From Clitopilus passeckerianus (lineage: Eukaryota > Basidiomycota > Agaricomycetes > Agaricales > Entolomataceae), in assembly GCA_944990035.1 (NCBI GenBank), contig CALYLX010000064.1, positions 302,551-366,550 on the forward strand: a stretch of DNA of 64,000 bases. The letters run 5' to 3'. Below, in pieces: positions 1 through 11,308 of the stretch. Positions within the stretch are counted from its first letter, which is position 1, and the number at the start of each line of letters is the position of its first letter. A model generated the notes under the pieces. The model was not told where the DNA came from and ran no database searches. It was given only the letters and a program-made list of their open reading frames with translations. The position numbers and the translations under genes were made by a program.

Positions 1-1082
1 GGGCTGCCTAAACGTAGTTTCTCTGCCTCCTAGAAGAAGCAATCAGAGAAACTCAGGATAAATGATGAAATAACTACCTCTTCCATGGCACCCTTGCTGG
101 CCGCATAACGTTTGACCGCTTCTCCGTGGATGACGTGCCGCACCAATTGATTCGCGCCATTCGGTTTGCTATTCAGATACGTATGCCAACGGCCGCCGAT
201 GGCACTCCCACCGGGCTCGGACATAAGCTCTTCAATATGTTCTCTGGAAACGTCAAAGATATGTGCAAAAAGTAGCAAGATATAGCCGCTTGATTCACGC
301 CGATTTGCGAGGGGAACGTCTTGCAGAAAGAAAGTCCTGATATGGAGGTCCGGGCGAGGGAAAGGTTGTTCTTCCCCAGCTCTCGCTTAGTGCCCGGTCA
401 GCTTTATTGGCACTGGCACATACCGTGGTCGTCCTCCCGGACATTAAATGGAAGAGTGAAATTTGCTTTGGCAACCTCATCGATAGCTCGAGATTTCCCC
501 ATTCCGGAACTCTGAATGATCGCAAAGAAGCCAGTGTAGGCGGTCAACGACGTCCTTTGGTGGGCCATGCAAATTGCTTCTCGCAATCTGACGTGAGCCT
601 CCCCCTGATAAGGGACAACCCAAGCACTCTCCGTGGCTGAAGTAGAACATTGAGCGCATTTGAAGGTTTAAGGAGTAGAGATATACCTTGTGCTAGAAGG
701 AGTTTTAGCAAGGCGTAGAATCAAACCAAGACGACGTACCTTCGCCATCGAATACTTTTGGCAAGTTATGGCCCACTGAGGCCTCCTGCTCCCGAGTGAC
801 TTCAGCTAAGGCATCTGTTACTAATAATGACCTCGCTTATTAGATGTTGATTTTACAAGAAGGCAATCGTTACTCACAAACCTTATAGCCTTCTTCTTCG
901 CCCAGGAGGGGCCAGGAGGCGATGACCTTGTGGTCATATCGTGCCGCAATGAGTGAGGCCTTGGCAGTTAACTCGTACGTCGTGAGCTCACTGCTAAGTT
1001 GAGGACAAAACATTGAGATCAAGAGATTAACGAATCGATCTGCTGCCTGGCCCCTAATAAATCCAACTCCAGTAGGTGCCAT
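1..1082 (-). CDS. P-loop NTPase-like protein, N-terminal part (runs off left edge)
   Basis: I start it at the in-frame ATG at 1082 (MAPTGVGFIRGQ); another ATG lies eight codons upstream. Spliced exons give DALAEVTREQEAS, then TESAWVVPYQGEAHVRLREA, then QSSGMGKSRAIDEVAK, which contains a Walker A-like GMGKSR. A roughly 38 nt intron (GTATGT...CTAAG) separates FNVREDD from RAGEEQPFPRPDLHIRTFFL. A further intron lies near 34-79 and the frame is open to base 1. The layout SAWVVPY..GEQHVRLREA / SSGxGKSR / PFNxR / FPxPD matches a large agaricomycete family of P-loop proteins with no assigned function. The C-terminal part is outside the window, so completeness cannot be judged. Biochemical role unknown; NTP binding is inferred from the Walker A only. 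Confidence 0.6.
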
Positions 1083-2147
1083 TATGAAGAGATGAGATGG
1101 TATCACTTCAACAATGAACTGTGTGGCGTACTAGTAGGCAACAGGATTCTCGTCAAACAACAACAAACATCACTACATACTTAGGTGGCCCTCTCTAGAT
1201 CTGCCGCAACCTTGAAGACATCAGCAATTTCGTGAATCTATTGGAACTCCATACAGAACAATTGCAACACATGCGTCACATTGACTACAATCTAGATGCG
1301 TTGGGTGAAAAGTTCACCTTGCAATGTATGGCTGAGAGGATTGGGAATTACGGCAAGGTTGTGAGGCTTCGCCGAATTGTGAATCATCGCCAGACAAAGC
1401 AATGCATACCTCTGGGGGGATTGACAATCACTATCGGTCTGGTGATTGATTGTATACGTATATAGAGCCATGCAATGGATTGTGGCCGATCGTGACCTTA
1501 CATCCCTCAGTGTAATAAGTTGTGGCCGAAATCCCGGTTTGATGAACATCCGTGCGGTCTGGGGGCATCTTCCGGAAGGTAAACCATATTCTTTTGCAAG
1601 TGCGCCGTATTACTGTCCCACCAGGCCGCGGTTCATGGCCTAACGCTCTCCAAGATGTGGGGGAAAGCAAGGCTGACTCAGAGAGACAGTTGCTCGCATT
1701 CCTATGGTGGCAGTCACAGTAAGCTTGCTCGTTTGTCGCCGTTCGACTCTTGCATTCTGCAGAGAGTATTCCTCAGGCTGACGAGCGGCTAACGAGTACA
1801 AGGTCATTCAAACGGTTGCTATCGAGAGCTCAAAGCAAGGCTAGTTATAACATCGACTACTCCTTCGCGTCATTGTTCATAAAGAGAGATTGGGGCGGCG
1901 GCGGCGGCAACAAATGCTCATGATTAGCCTTCAAAGCTTCAGGTTGCAATGGTCATGCACCAGTGAGAGACTGTAAGAACGTAAACAGCGCGTTAGCCGT
2001 TGAGTCATCTGTCCGATTTGGTCCATTTTGATGGGAATCAACGCACGAAGCTGACCTCGAGGCGGGGGATCGAACACTGAACATGACGAGAACCCTGACT
2101 ACGATATTCAATGGCACGCTTCCTCAGTCCCGCATTCTCCCTTCGCC
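1083..2147. other. Intergenic region, divergent promoters
   Basis: About 1.06 kb between the start of the left-edge P-loop gene (minus) and the FAD oxidase (plus), so it should hold both promoters. I see only short unsupported reading frames and a small GGC-repeat run near 1894-1910. No repeat or RNA gene is recognisable. Confidence 0.5.
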
Positions 2148-4104
2148 ATGAAGGTTGCCGTCGTCGGCTCTGGTGTCTCTGGATTAGCAGCAACATGGCT
2201 TTTGAACGAGCACAGTGACTACACCGTTCACCTCTACGAAGCCGATTCTCGTCCGGGCGGACATGCGAATACAGTCAAGTTCACAGTGCCAGGCGACGAG
2301 AGGAAGTCTGTTGATGTAGATACTGGGTTTATCGTGCTCAACCCGACGACGTACCCCAACTTCCTGAGGTTCTTGCGAATGCATGACGCCTCGAAGGATC
2401 TAGTGACGCCGACTGAGATGACGTTCAGTGTGTCAAGGGATAAGGGAGACTTTGAATGGGCCGGGAAGAATCTGTTTACGGTGTTCTGCCAGCCAAGAAA
2501 CATCCTAAAGCCAGAGATGTGGAGGCTTATGTGGGATGTGGCGAGGTTTAACGCGACTGCTGGAAAGGTCCTGCTTGATCTCAAGAACAACGAGTCGATT
2601 GGGAGCTACTTGGACCGGAAGGGTTACTCTTCGTCTTTCAGAGATGACTATCTTATCGTGAGTGCCCTTGCCGATATCATGTTAACACCGAGCTAAAACG
2701 TATACATAGCCCATGACTGCGGCAATTTGGAGTACGCCACCAGACAAGTGCACACTTGACTTCCCTGCAAAGACATTGGTACACACATAGCTACTAAATA
2801 GCATTTCACAACCAAACTCATGCCTACATTCTATAGATCCAATTCTTGCACAACCACCACCTACTCCAAATAACTGGCAAACCATCTTGGCTTACAATTA
2901 GGGGCGGCAGGTACGTTTTCCAGCAATCCAGTCTTATCCGTTCCAACTTTGCCATTGCAGTAAGAACTACGTCAAGCAGATCCTCTCCCAACTTGACGAA
3001 TCCCAGTTACACCTATCCTCGCCAGTTACCTCCGTGACCCGTCTTCGACTAGGCCAAGCCAACAACGCCTCGCAGCCCAAGCTTCTCCTCCGAACATCCA
3101 CAGGTGCCAGCGAAGTCTACGATCATATCATTATGGCATGTCATTCAGACGAAGCCATGCACATATTACGACGTGGAGAAGGGATTGAAGGCGGGGCTGG
3201 TATCAGTCAAGCAGAGGAAGAGCTGTTAGGCATGTTCAAGTGGAGTAAGAACGAGGCAGTCCTGCATTCCGATGTTCAGGTTGGTTCAACACGAATTACT
3301 AGGATTTGGAGTTGAAAGCTGATTTTCGGACCAGCTTATGCCGAAAAGTCGGCTTGCTTGGTCTTGCTGGAATTACCTCACGCAGTCTTCCATCGACGAG
3401 GACGATAATGTGAGAGCTAATGCGAAACAGGTTTCATTGTAAGGATCTTTGTTCTATTCTACAATCTTCACAACGCTTATCTAGAATGTTTAGGACATGT
3501 ACGTTCTAGTCTCCCAAGAGCTCCCGCAGCTTCTCACGTAACTCTCCCGCAGATGGCATGAACGACCTCCAGCACATTCCCGAATCGCAATTCGGGCCTG
3601 TACTCGTCACACTGAACCCGCCTTTCGAGCCTCGCCCGGAGCTCACTTTCGGCCGGTGGAAATACGATCATCCAGTCCTGGACGGAAATGTATGTCCATC
3701 CTATTTACCCCTCAATCCAGTGATTGAGAGACTCAAGGCCTGGACTCATCGCTGATAAACAATTTGCTCTGCAGGCTGTCCGAGCCCAGCGCGATCTGCA
3801 CCTCATTCAGGGGATCTCAGGAGTCTCCTTTGCAGGTGCCTATCTGCGATATGGATTTCACGAGGATGGTTTCACGTCGGGTCTGGTTGCAGCTGTCAAA
3901 GCTGCTGACATCTTGGAAGGGGGTAACTCGGTTAGGCCACCATTTGATATTGAATTTGCGTCGAAAGAACTCGAATGGACGCCTACGAGAGAGGTTATTG
4001 CGATGTTCTTCGACCAGATGGAGGGCATGGGTATTAGGGCGGTCATCGGTTGGATAGGCTCACTAGCTTTGGCCACGCTGGGGTTGATCTTATTGCAAGT
4101 TTGA
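2148..4104 (+). CDS. FAD-dependent amine oxidase-like protein (COG2907 type)
   Basis: Exons 2148-2657, 2710-2778, 2837-2910, 2961-3279, 3335-3438, 3485-3498, 3553-3689 and 3775-4104 join in frame to 518 residues. The N-terminus has the dinucleotide-binding GSGVSGLAA motif followed by HLYEADSRPGGHANT, the FAD/NAD-binding signature of the flavin amine-oxidase superfamily. Later landmarks are YLIPMTAAIWS, ACHSDEA, LMPKSRLAWSCWNYL, NDLQHIP and the terminal QGISGVSFAGAYLRYGFHED block typical of the NAD/FAD-binding group often found beside cyclopropane-fatty-acid synthases. The C-terminal 20 or so residues (GWIGSLALATLGLILLQV) form a hydrophobic tail, perhaps a membrane anchor. The sixth exon is only 14 nt. 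The substrate is not known from sequence; no lipid-modifying partner gene is adjacent here. Confidence 0.88.
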
Positions 4105-4768
4105 ACCGATGTGATGCTCCGCTGTCTACCGCGTTTCCCCAATTTCTCATTCTTATTCATTCTTCCCCTTCCTCCCCTTGCCCTCCGATCATTCTCCGGA
4201 ATTTTTTGTTGTAGAAACATGATAACGATTGCGTGGTATAAACGACATTCGTGTGTGCTGATACAATACCTAATTACGGTCAACCCATTAACCAAGGCAA
4301 TATTTATATACGAGACGGAGGAAGAAGAAAGAATATCCAATGAGATGGTACGTATGGCTGTAATCGGATTAGTTTGCAGTAAAATCGGCCTAGACGTGTT
4401 AAATGATGATTCGAGCAAAGCAGAGATCGAAAGCTGAGAAACAGTCCATTTGCCTTATCAAGGATTCCCGTCCGAGAAAAGTCGTGATTGTGCCTTGTGG
4501 AAAAAATAAACAAAAGAAAATAGTCTGAGGATGTGATCATTTCCTCATCATCCCCAGCCGGTAGTATCTGAGCTCGCCGTGTATCGAAATAGCCATTTGC
4601 AGCAGTAGAAGGCCCGTTGTATGTTCGAGCCTTGCGGGAGGAAATTTATTGAGAAAGGAAATTGATTTTTTGACGCGGTATGTCGAATTTGTGTGGTGAT
4701 GTTGTTTCGTGAGGAGAAAGCCTATTCGATCGTGTATTCGCGCTTTCTTGATCACTATGCTAGCGGAA
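4105..4768. other. Convergent 3' intergenic region
   Basis: 664 bases between the stop codons of the FAD oxidase (plus) and the YTH gene (minus). It should contain both 3' UTRs and polyadenylation signals. It is AT-richer than the flanking exons, and no supported gene is visible. Confidence 0.5.
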
Positions 4769-7700
4769 TTACTGGCTTGCTCCGCCGACGGCGGCCTTAT
4801 CGTTGATATTTGTCCTGGTCGTCCCATCCGCTGACTGGCCTTGTTTTTGTTCCTCGACCAGCTTAGTAAACTCGTCCAGCAACTTCTGGCCAACGACCGG
4901 TTCCAACTCCGTACCATCTCGAGAAACCTTCACTTCGCGGTCGTGGTTCCATGGATTCCGAATTTGACGAGTTCGTTGGAACGACAACTTTTGTAAACAC
5001 AACCATTCAATCCTGAAGGGCTCGCCCCATGACTCCTCTTTCAAAGGATCCGTCCTTATGCTAGCTTTCGCCGCCTGATCGACAGGCTCTGGTGCCACCT
5101 TCCTGAGGTTATCGAGCGCGGCATCCTCTTCCTCTTCCTCTTTCACCACAACCTCGGCAGGACCAGTCTCCTGAAGTTGGTCGGGAGATTCCGGTGGACT
5201 CCGGCGTGCGCGAACGGGAGCCCCTGGGTCGAGCACCACAAGGGGAGGGACCACGAAGCCGGACGGGTCGAGACGTTCTTCGCTATGAGAACTGTAGGAG
5301 GGGTGGTCACCCAGGTAGCGATTGGTGGCAGCAAATTCAGGCGGAGCAGAGTAAGAGTGTCGGATCGGGTGGCTGCTATCTGCACGAGCACGGGGCAAGG
5401 CGCTGGGAGGATAGGTGTGTCGCCCGGATTCCTGCTCGTCGGAGGGTGGGGTCGAGCTTGGCGATGATTCCTCCTTGATTGTAGGCAGAGGAGGTCCTTC
5501 TCCCTCTTCTTCGGAATCGAGCGAGCGAGGAGATTCTGCGATGACCTTGTTATCCCGAGGTGACAAGAACTGCCGATTGCTTCCAGGAGTCTTGTGATCG
5601 CCCAGCTCCGGCATTGAATGTGCTGTTTCCGCCTGTTCGCCTTGGCTACCTGCCGGAAGAGGGGCACTGGCAGCAGATACTGGTGCCAGGAGGTTCCCAA
5701 TCTCGGGAGAGCTGTCACTTTCTTTGGCGGAGCCGGATCTAGGAGCAATCAAGGAAGATCGAGACGAAGATGGGGTTCGCGATGCCCACGAGACACTATG
5801 GTCGCCACCACGGATAGGTCCTGCCATCCTGCCAACCAGATATTAGCTCATCATTCGAGGCATCAGCGAAAGCAAGCGACTACTCACCTTGCGTACCCAT
5901 AGAACTCGCCGCTCTTGTTCACGCTGAAGATCAGATAAACATCCTGGCTCGACCGGTAAGCCTGGTCTAGGACGCCCTCGTTATGCTTCTGTGTCGCCCA
6001 TAAGCCTTCCTTCACGCTCAAGTCAACATCATACTGTGGAATACATACGTGTCGTCATCAGCCTGTCCTATTCTCGAAATATATGGAAGCATATCTGCTT
6101 ACCTGTGTCAAGGACTTTAGGATAAAGTAACGTTTCGGGAAATACCTCATCAACACACTTGAAGTAGTTGACGTGTAAGAGCCAGAACTAGAGCTCATAC
6201 TCATTCTCCTATGCTTCTGGCGATTGCCCGTCTTTGTTCCACTTTCGCCCTCTGGTGACTCTGCTCCCGAGAGCTCATGCAATGGCTTTGGCGATGGCCG
6301 CTCGGTTGGTTCTTCGCTAGGCAGTGGTGCTGGACTGGCAACCTTGAACTTCTGTTCCTTCAACCACCTCGAATGCATCCCGGTACCTCTCTGCGCCCCT
6401 ACTCCAGCTTTCAGATCGTCCTCTTTCTTTCTCTCTCTACACACCAACTTAGGACACTTCGGATCATTGGGTCGCAAGACTTTCCCGTTGAACCGAGCTA
6501 TGGCGTTTCGCAATCGGGGCTCATCTTCATAATTGACGAAGGCGCAGGATGACCGAGATATGAGGAAAATTGAGACGATCCCCGTCGTTGATTGCGAGGC
6601 TGAAGAGGACACGGACGGCGTGGCTGTAGGTGGCCTGGACCCTAAACTCGGCGACGACCGCGAGGACGAGGGGTTGCTCAAGTATGGTGGTGCCAGACTC
6701 GAGGTACCAGGGGAGGGGGGCTGCGCAGGCGCAGCGGGTGGTTTCAGGGCTGACGGATGTTCCTTCTCGGTGGGGGAAGGTAAACTGAAGAATTTCCAGA
6801 GCTCGTCCTCAGTGGCGTCAGGCGGTACGTTCCCAACCCACATCACCCATTCTGACCTGCTGGCGGGAGGGTTAGGATGATACGACCGACGCGGTGGGTT
6901 TTTGTCCGATGGTGTGTGTGGACGCCCGGGTGCGGTTGAGTGAGGGGAAGTGGGCGCTTCAATAACGCGACGAGGTATGGAATTGTTGCTGCCCTGCGAA
7001 TGTGTTGGAGACGTTGGAGCTGAGTCTGGTCGTTGCAGGACTGGTGGTGCGGTGGGCGTGGAGGCAGAGGAGGGATTTGTAATGTTTTTTGTTCCTCTTC
7101 TCGGCGTTCCCTGAATTGACCGACCACCCGATGTCGCCACAGGAGGAGGTCCTCCTTGCTGGTATCGCTGGTCATGTGGGTTGAACGGGAGGGTGTACTG
7201 TTGAGGATGCCCTTGGAATGGCATTCTAGACGACGTTTCATATGGTGACGCCATGGACATTCCTGCAGGTGCCGGATACCACCAACCAAGTTGGCCGTGC
7301 TCGTTCTCGACGGCAGGAGTGGCGTGATACTGCGGATGGGAGGGGGCGTACATCTGGTGATGAGACGACGAGTACGACTGTGGAGAATACGAGTATTGGG
7401 TTCCCTGCATCATGTGTGGCGGGAAGTGTGGAACGTTCGAATACTGACCCGTTCCAGAGAAGACCCCAGGCGACGAACGTGGTCGTATGGACGGTCCAGC
7501 GCTACTGGATGCTAGGTTTGAGGCGGAGGGTGGCGACCCGAAAGGGTGACTCGACATTGGCGAGGCTCGCGCTGCATTGGAGTGGAATACGCTCGAGCCG
7601 TCTGAAGAGTAGGTGGACGGTCCATAATGTGACTGTGGATGGACTAACGGCTGATAGTTTGAGCGACCGGGGCCTGCTGGCACGAGGCCCGGATCCGGCG

Positions 7701-8327
7701 AGTGGGAGCCCTGTTGATAAAATTGCGGGTAACCGAAAGTCGGTGGCGATGTTGCGTGCGATGGATCGATATTGGAAGGGGAATAGTGGGGATAATAATT
7801 TGGATAAGGTGAGTAGGAATGGACAGCAGGCTCTGTTGATGCTGGGCTGTGATGACTGGCGTCTGCTGATGGGGGGATTTGTGTGGCCGACCGGGGTGAA
7901 CGTCGTGGAAAATAGGAAAAACCCTGGTCAGACATTGGGGTTGCCGAGGGAGATCCAGGAGCGGTGGAATCGCCGGAAGAACTGCTAGTTAAACTTGGCG
8001 ACTCCAATCGCGGCTGACTGGTGGGAGTCGTCGCATACAAATCTGGATTCAATTTGATCGATATAAAATGTTAAAAGCGGTAAAAAATGACTTACTCCTC
8101 TCGGGAACTGGAGTATATAAGTCGGATCCGACTAGACGTGACCCGGAGGTCAGCGAACTATTTTCTGAAAGGAGTCGCAGAAAAGCCGGGAAAGTTCAAG
8201 GCCTCTCGAGTGATGTCGAAAGGGGTTTCCATTTTTGGCAAAAAACGAAAATCATCACGTGACGCTTACCTTCAAGCTGGGTGGGGCTTTTCGCGGAAAC
8301 GGAAAGCTGCTCAGGAATTTCTGCCAT
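4769..8327 (-). CDS. RRM + YTH domain RNA-binding protein (m6A reader type)
   Basis: Exons 8270-8327, 8096-8131, 6103-8042, 5888-6033 and 4769-5828 join in frame to 1079 residues. The start is the ATG at 8327 (MAEIPEQLSVSAK); the long third exon has no usable ATG of its own at its 5' end. After about 400 residues of Ser/Pro/Gln-rich disorder an RRM begins (EWVMWVGNVPPDATEDELWK). It is interrupted by a low-complexity insert before GIVSIFLISRSSCAFVNYED and LRNAIARFNGK. The YTH domain follows: RYFPKRYFILKSLTQ, then LWATQKHNEGVLDQAY, then VYLIFSVNKSGEFYGYARM. About 260 disordered residues come next, and the domain then ends with RIEWLCLQKLSFQ, NPWNHDREVK and RDGTELEPVVG. The Trp in LWATQ and in HSVSWAS match the aromatic cage that holds m6A in known YTH proteins. 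Likely role: nuclear or cytoplasmic recognition of methylated mRNA. Confidence 0.92.
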
Positions 8328-8436
8328 GCCGTCGGCTTGGAGAGTGTCTGTCTGAAATGAGATCGAGTCCTGGCAGATTTTGATAAAAGAGGAGACGAAC
8401 TTATGGTAATGCTAGAGGGGCAGGCCTAGAATTGAA

Positions 8437-8609
8437 TCACGTTCGGACAAGTTTCTGATACTTGTTGAGAAACTCTGCAAGGCTTGTACCGATAGTCTCC
8501 CTGGTCTGTAATGTGTTGTGGAGAAGATTATGTTATGGGTATATGTACGAGCGGTTATCGTAGGTGGGAAAGATGACGTCGAGCCAGCCAGTACCGTCGC
8601 GGGTTGGAG
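8437..8609 (-). CDS. Possible 3' exons of a small unknown gene
   Basis: On the minus strand, an exon 8549-8609 reads PTRDGTGWLDVIFPTYDNRS. It joins across a GTACAT...ACCAG intron to 8437-8500, which reads ETIGTSLAEFLNKYQKLVRT and then TGA. The join keeps frame and the composition looks like protein, but I could not connect it to a start codon upstream and do not recognise a family. It could be the end of a short multi-exon gene whose 5' exons lie in the 8610-9050 stretch, or chance. Confidence 0.28.
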
Positions 8610-9999
8610 CTGACCGTTGCAAACACCCAAGGCTTCCGATTGTTCAAATATGGAGTTTAGGCCCGAGGTTGCGGCCTATTCATTTACGAGCGAGCCCAGG
8701 AGTGCAGCTCAAGCCTGGATAGGATCGCGAGCCTTAATCTTAAAAGATCATCGACCTCGCGCATCGCATGTATCCGAACAACATACCAAGTAGGAGAACG
8801 GGTGCTGAGCCACTGGCAGATGGGCAGTATTTGCCGGGATTCCGCCGCAAACTTGAAATCTTTCGTGTTCCTCAGCCTTCTCATCATCTCCACGCTGCTG
8901 AAAAGACCCGGAAAACTCACTTTTACGATGAAAGCCTAAAACTTTGACAAAACCGACTGATGCGCCTCGCCAATGGCTGTCGAGCTCAGCATTCTGACCA
9001 ACTTTTCTAAGGGTCAAATTTGTCCCTGTTGACGTCAAAACCGTACCAAATTAGTCCAAATTTCAAAATTGCCACATCCAGACGGCTTTCCCGCTTTCTT
9101 TCTTGTTTGCAGGCCACGCACCGCTGAAGCCCTATCTATTGGTGACGGCAACAGACAGCCACCCCAGAACCATGAATCTACTGCGGAAAGAACCAAGATC
9201 CCAGTATTCATTCGGAGATGCAGCATGCGAGCCCCATATTAGAGAGAGCCACGTTTATATGAAACTTGAATGTTTGTATGACGACCCACTCAACTCAGTC
9301 TCATGATAAGGTCAGCCGATGTAGACTGACGCCAGCTCCACCTATCAAAAGAAGTTCGAAGGCCTAGGCCAATATATTTTTGTATTAATTGCACTATTTA
9401 CCCTGCCATTATGGCTGCGGCACTTCATCACCGTGCTTTCCTGTCAATTCGCATAGATATTATCAACCCCAAAATGCGCCAAAGCCCAGCGTCACTCCAA
9501 GACCAACCTGGACCAATGCACGCATGCGGGTAACTTTGCATCAAGGTTTCATTTGGCAGCACATCCATTCAATTGAGGCTTGGCCTCCTGAGCAGTGGCA
9601 GTGTCGGCAGACCACTGATTCTGTGATTCTCCACAGTCGGTAACTTAAATCCCTCCAGGGTTCCAGGGAAGAGTCTGATGAGTCGAAATTTGAGGGTACT
9701 GGAGAGAGCAAGACAACGAAAGAGCCAGGTGCTTGATATGGAGTTACCTAAAAGCTCTTAGGCTCGCAACTACGCCCAACTCCAATGCTTACGACCAAAC
9801 GACACCTTTCTGACGTAGGCTAATCCCTATAGCCCAATTGTTACGCTCCCCACCCGGAATCATCCTAACCTACTGGACTCAATTAGCTAGCTGAAACGAA
9901 AACTGGCTATGAAATTCCCTGAGTTCATACGCAATAGACGATGAGTTGCACGAAATGACGACACGACGGAGCCGCAGAGGACACACACAACTTGGTGCT

Positions 10000-10021
10000 G
10001 CCGCGGTTAGCTAACCGCGGC
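10000..10021. repeat. Perfect 22 bp palindrome
   Basis: The 22 bases read identically on both strands: an arm GCCGCGGTTAG joined directly to its reverse complement CTAACCGCGGC, with no loop. It lies in the gene-poor stretch with no adjacent coding sequence. Possible meanings are a dimeric protein binding site or a chance palindrome. Confidence 0.5.
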
Positions 10022-11308
10022 AAACGCGTAGATTTATTAGGCGCCAATGCCCAGACTATCTCGATCGGCGGTACCTCTACTAAATCTCCGAATTCGACAA
10101 GGTCCGTGTCATTCCATTTCTGAGACCCAATGCCACTCTCATGATCCACCAACCCTGCGACGGACATGCTACTGGACCACATGTTACGGTTGCCCGCATT
10201 CGCCTGTGGAGAAAGGTCAGTTTAGGAATGGGGCTAACCGAAGAATCCGACATGGGTATTGTATGGGTATGTCTTGAGGTCTCCACCGTGACTGTCTGCC
10301 TGAGTGGCTATTTGATTAAAATTTCTGGGGTGCGGTGGCTTTGGTTTCTCCAAGGTTTCTCTGTGGCTCGAAGGTCAGGCCCTGCTTTTGGCAGATGCTC
10401 CTTGAAGTTGCTCGACTCGAGGTGCCAGATATAGAGCGTTGCGGTTTGACGTTACTATTACTTCCGGTCAACCTGCTCGAGAATACGGCGGTCCTCGGTG
10501 GGATGTCTATTGAGTTGTTCCAGGTAAACGAGGACTATAGCTCGAGGACTCGCAGGAATCGTCATAGGAATCGGAGGAAGCGTCGGCTCTGATTCTGCTA
10601 GCTCCGAATATGAACACCGCCACATGTTCGGGCACTCCTGCTCAAAACTGTCACCATGCCGGAAGACTTCAACTGCCAGTGATGAATATTGCATACATGA
10701 CTGCTGAACCATACCTCATAGTGGAATGATAAGTTAGTTTGTCGACATAATCTGACTTACGATCAGGCTTTGTTGCTCTCACCAAGACTATAACTGCCGA
10801 AATCTTACGCTTGGCTTCCTCCATCGTTCATATTGGCGAACTATCCTGATTTGAGCATAGTCTCGGCTTCAGACTAGGTAAACGTTCGAAGTTATGACGT
10901 CACTTTCGTTGCTTTATGAAGAAACGGCCTGCTACCACGTGTTCAACACACCGCCAACGTAACCTATACCGTCGGTGTCTCGGTCTGAAGTTGACTCAAG
11001 GGAAATTGTCTCCAAGCCATGAAGCACATACGCACCCTTTCCTGCTTTCCTTGTGCCCGCTGTGTACGTTTCTTTACAGTCCATTTACGCTTCAGTAACT
11101 GTGCCGGGGAACAACAGGATAGAGGCTTGGCGGCCGACTCGAACTCTTTCTTGATCAAAATTGAGAGCAGTAACACTTGCTTCTTACTCAACGTTTCTGA
11201 TTATCTATTCTATTTGGTTCAACAATCCGAATAGCAGCCCAAGAGAACGCATAAGAGGAAGTCCTGAACGGATCAAGGTCAACAGAGTCCCAACTCGATT
11301 ACCTGACA

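Larger units (their letters stand above)
8328..11308. other. Gene-poor stretch of about 3 kb
   Basis: Between the YTH gene and the cysteine-rich pseudogene I find no complete gene. All reading frames are short, most begin with non-ATG codons, and none has family resemblance. The left end should carry the YTH promoter. Two things stand out and are listed separately: possible terminal exons of a small gene (8437-8609, minus) and a perfect 22 bp palindrome at 10000-10021. Confidence 0.45.

Noticed and set aside
1890..1912. GGC run as a repeat element
   Set aside because: Only about five units; too short to call a meaningful microsatellite.
6058..8052. YTH protein starting at position 8052
   Set aside because: The codon there is TTG, and the bases form part of a GTAAGT...CCAG intron; two upstream exons join in frame to a proper ATG at 8327.
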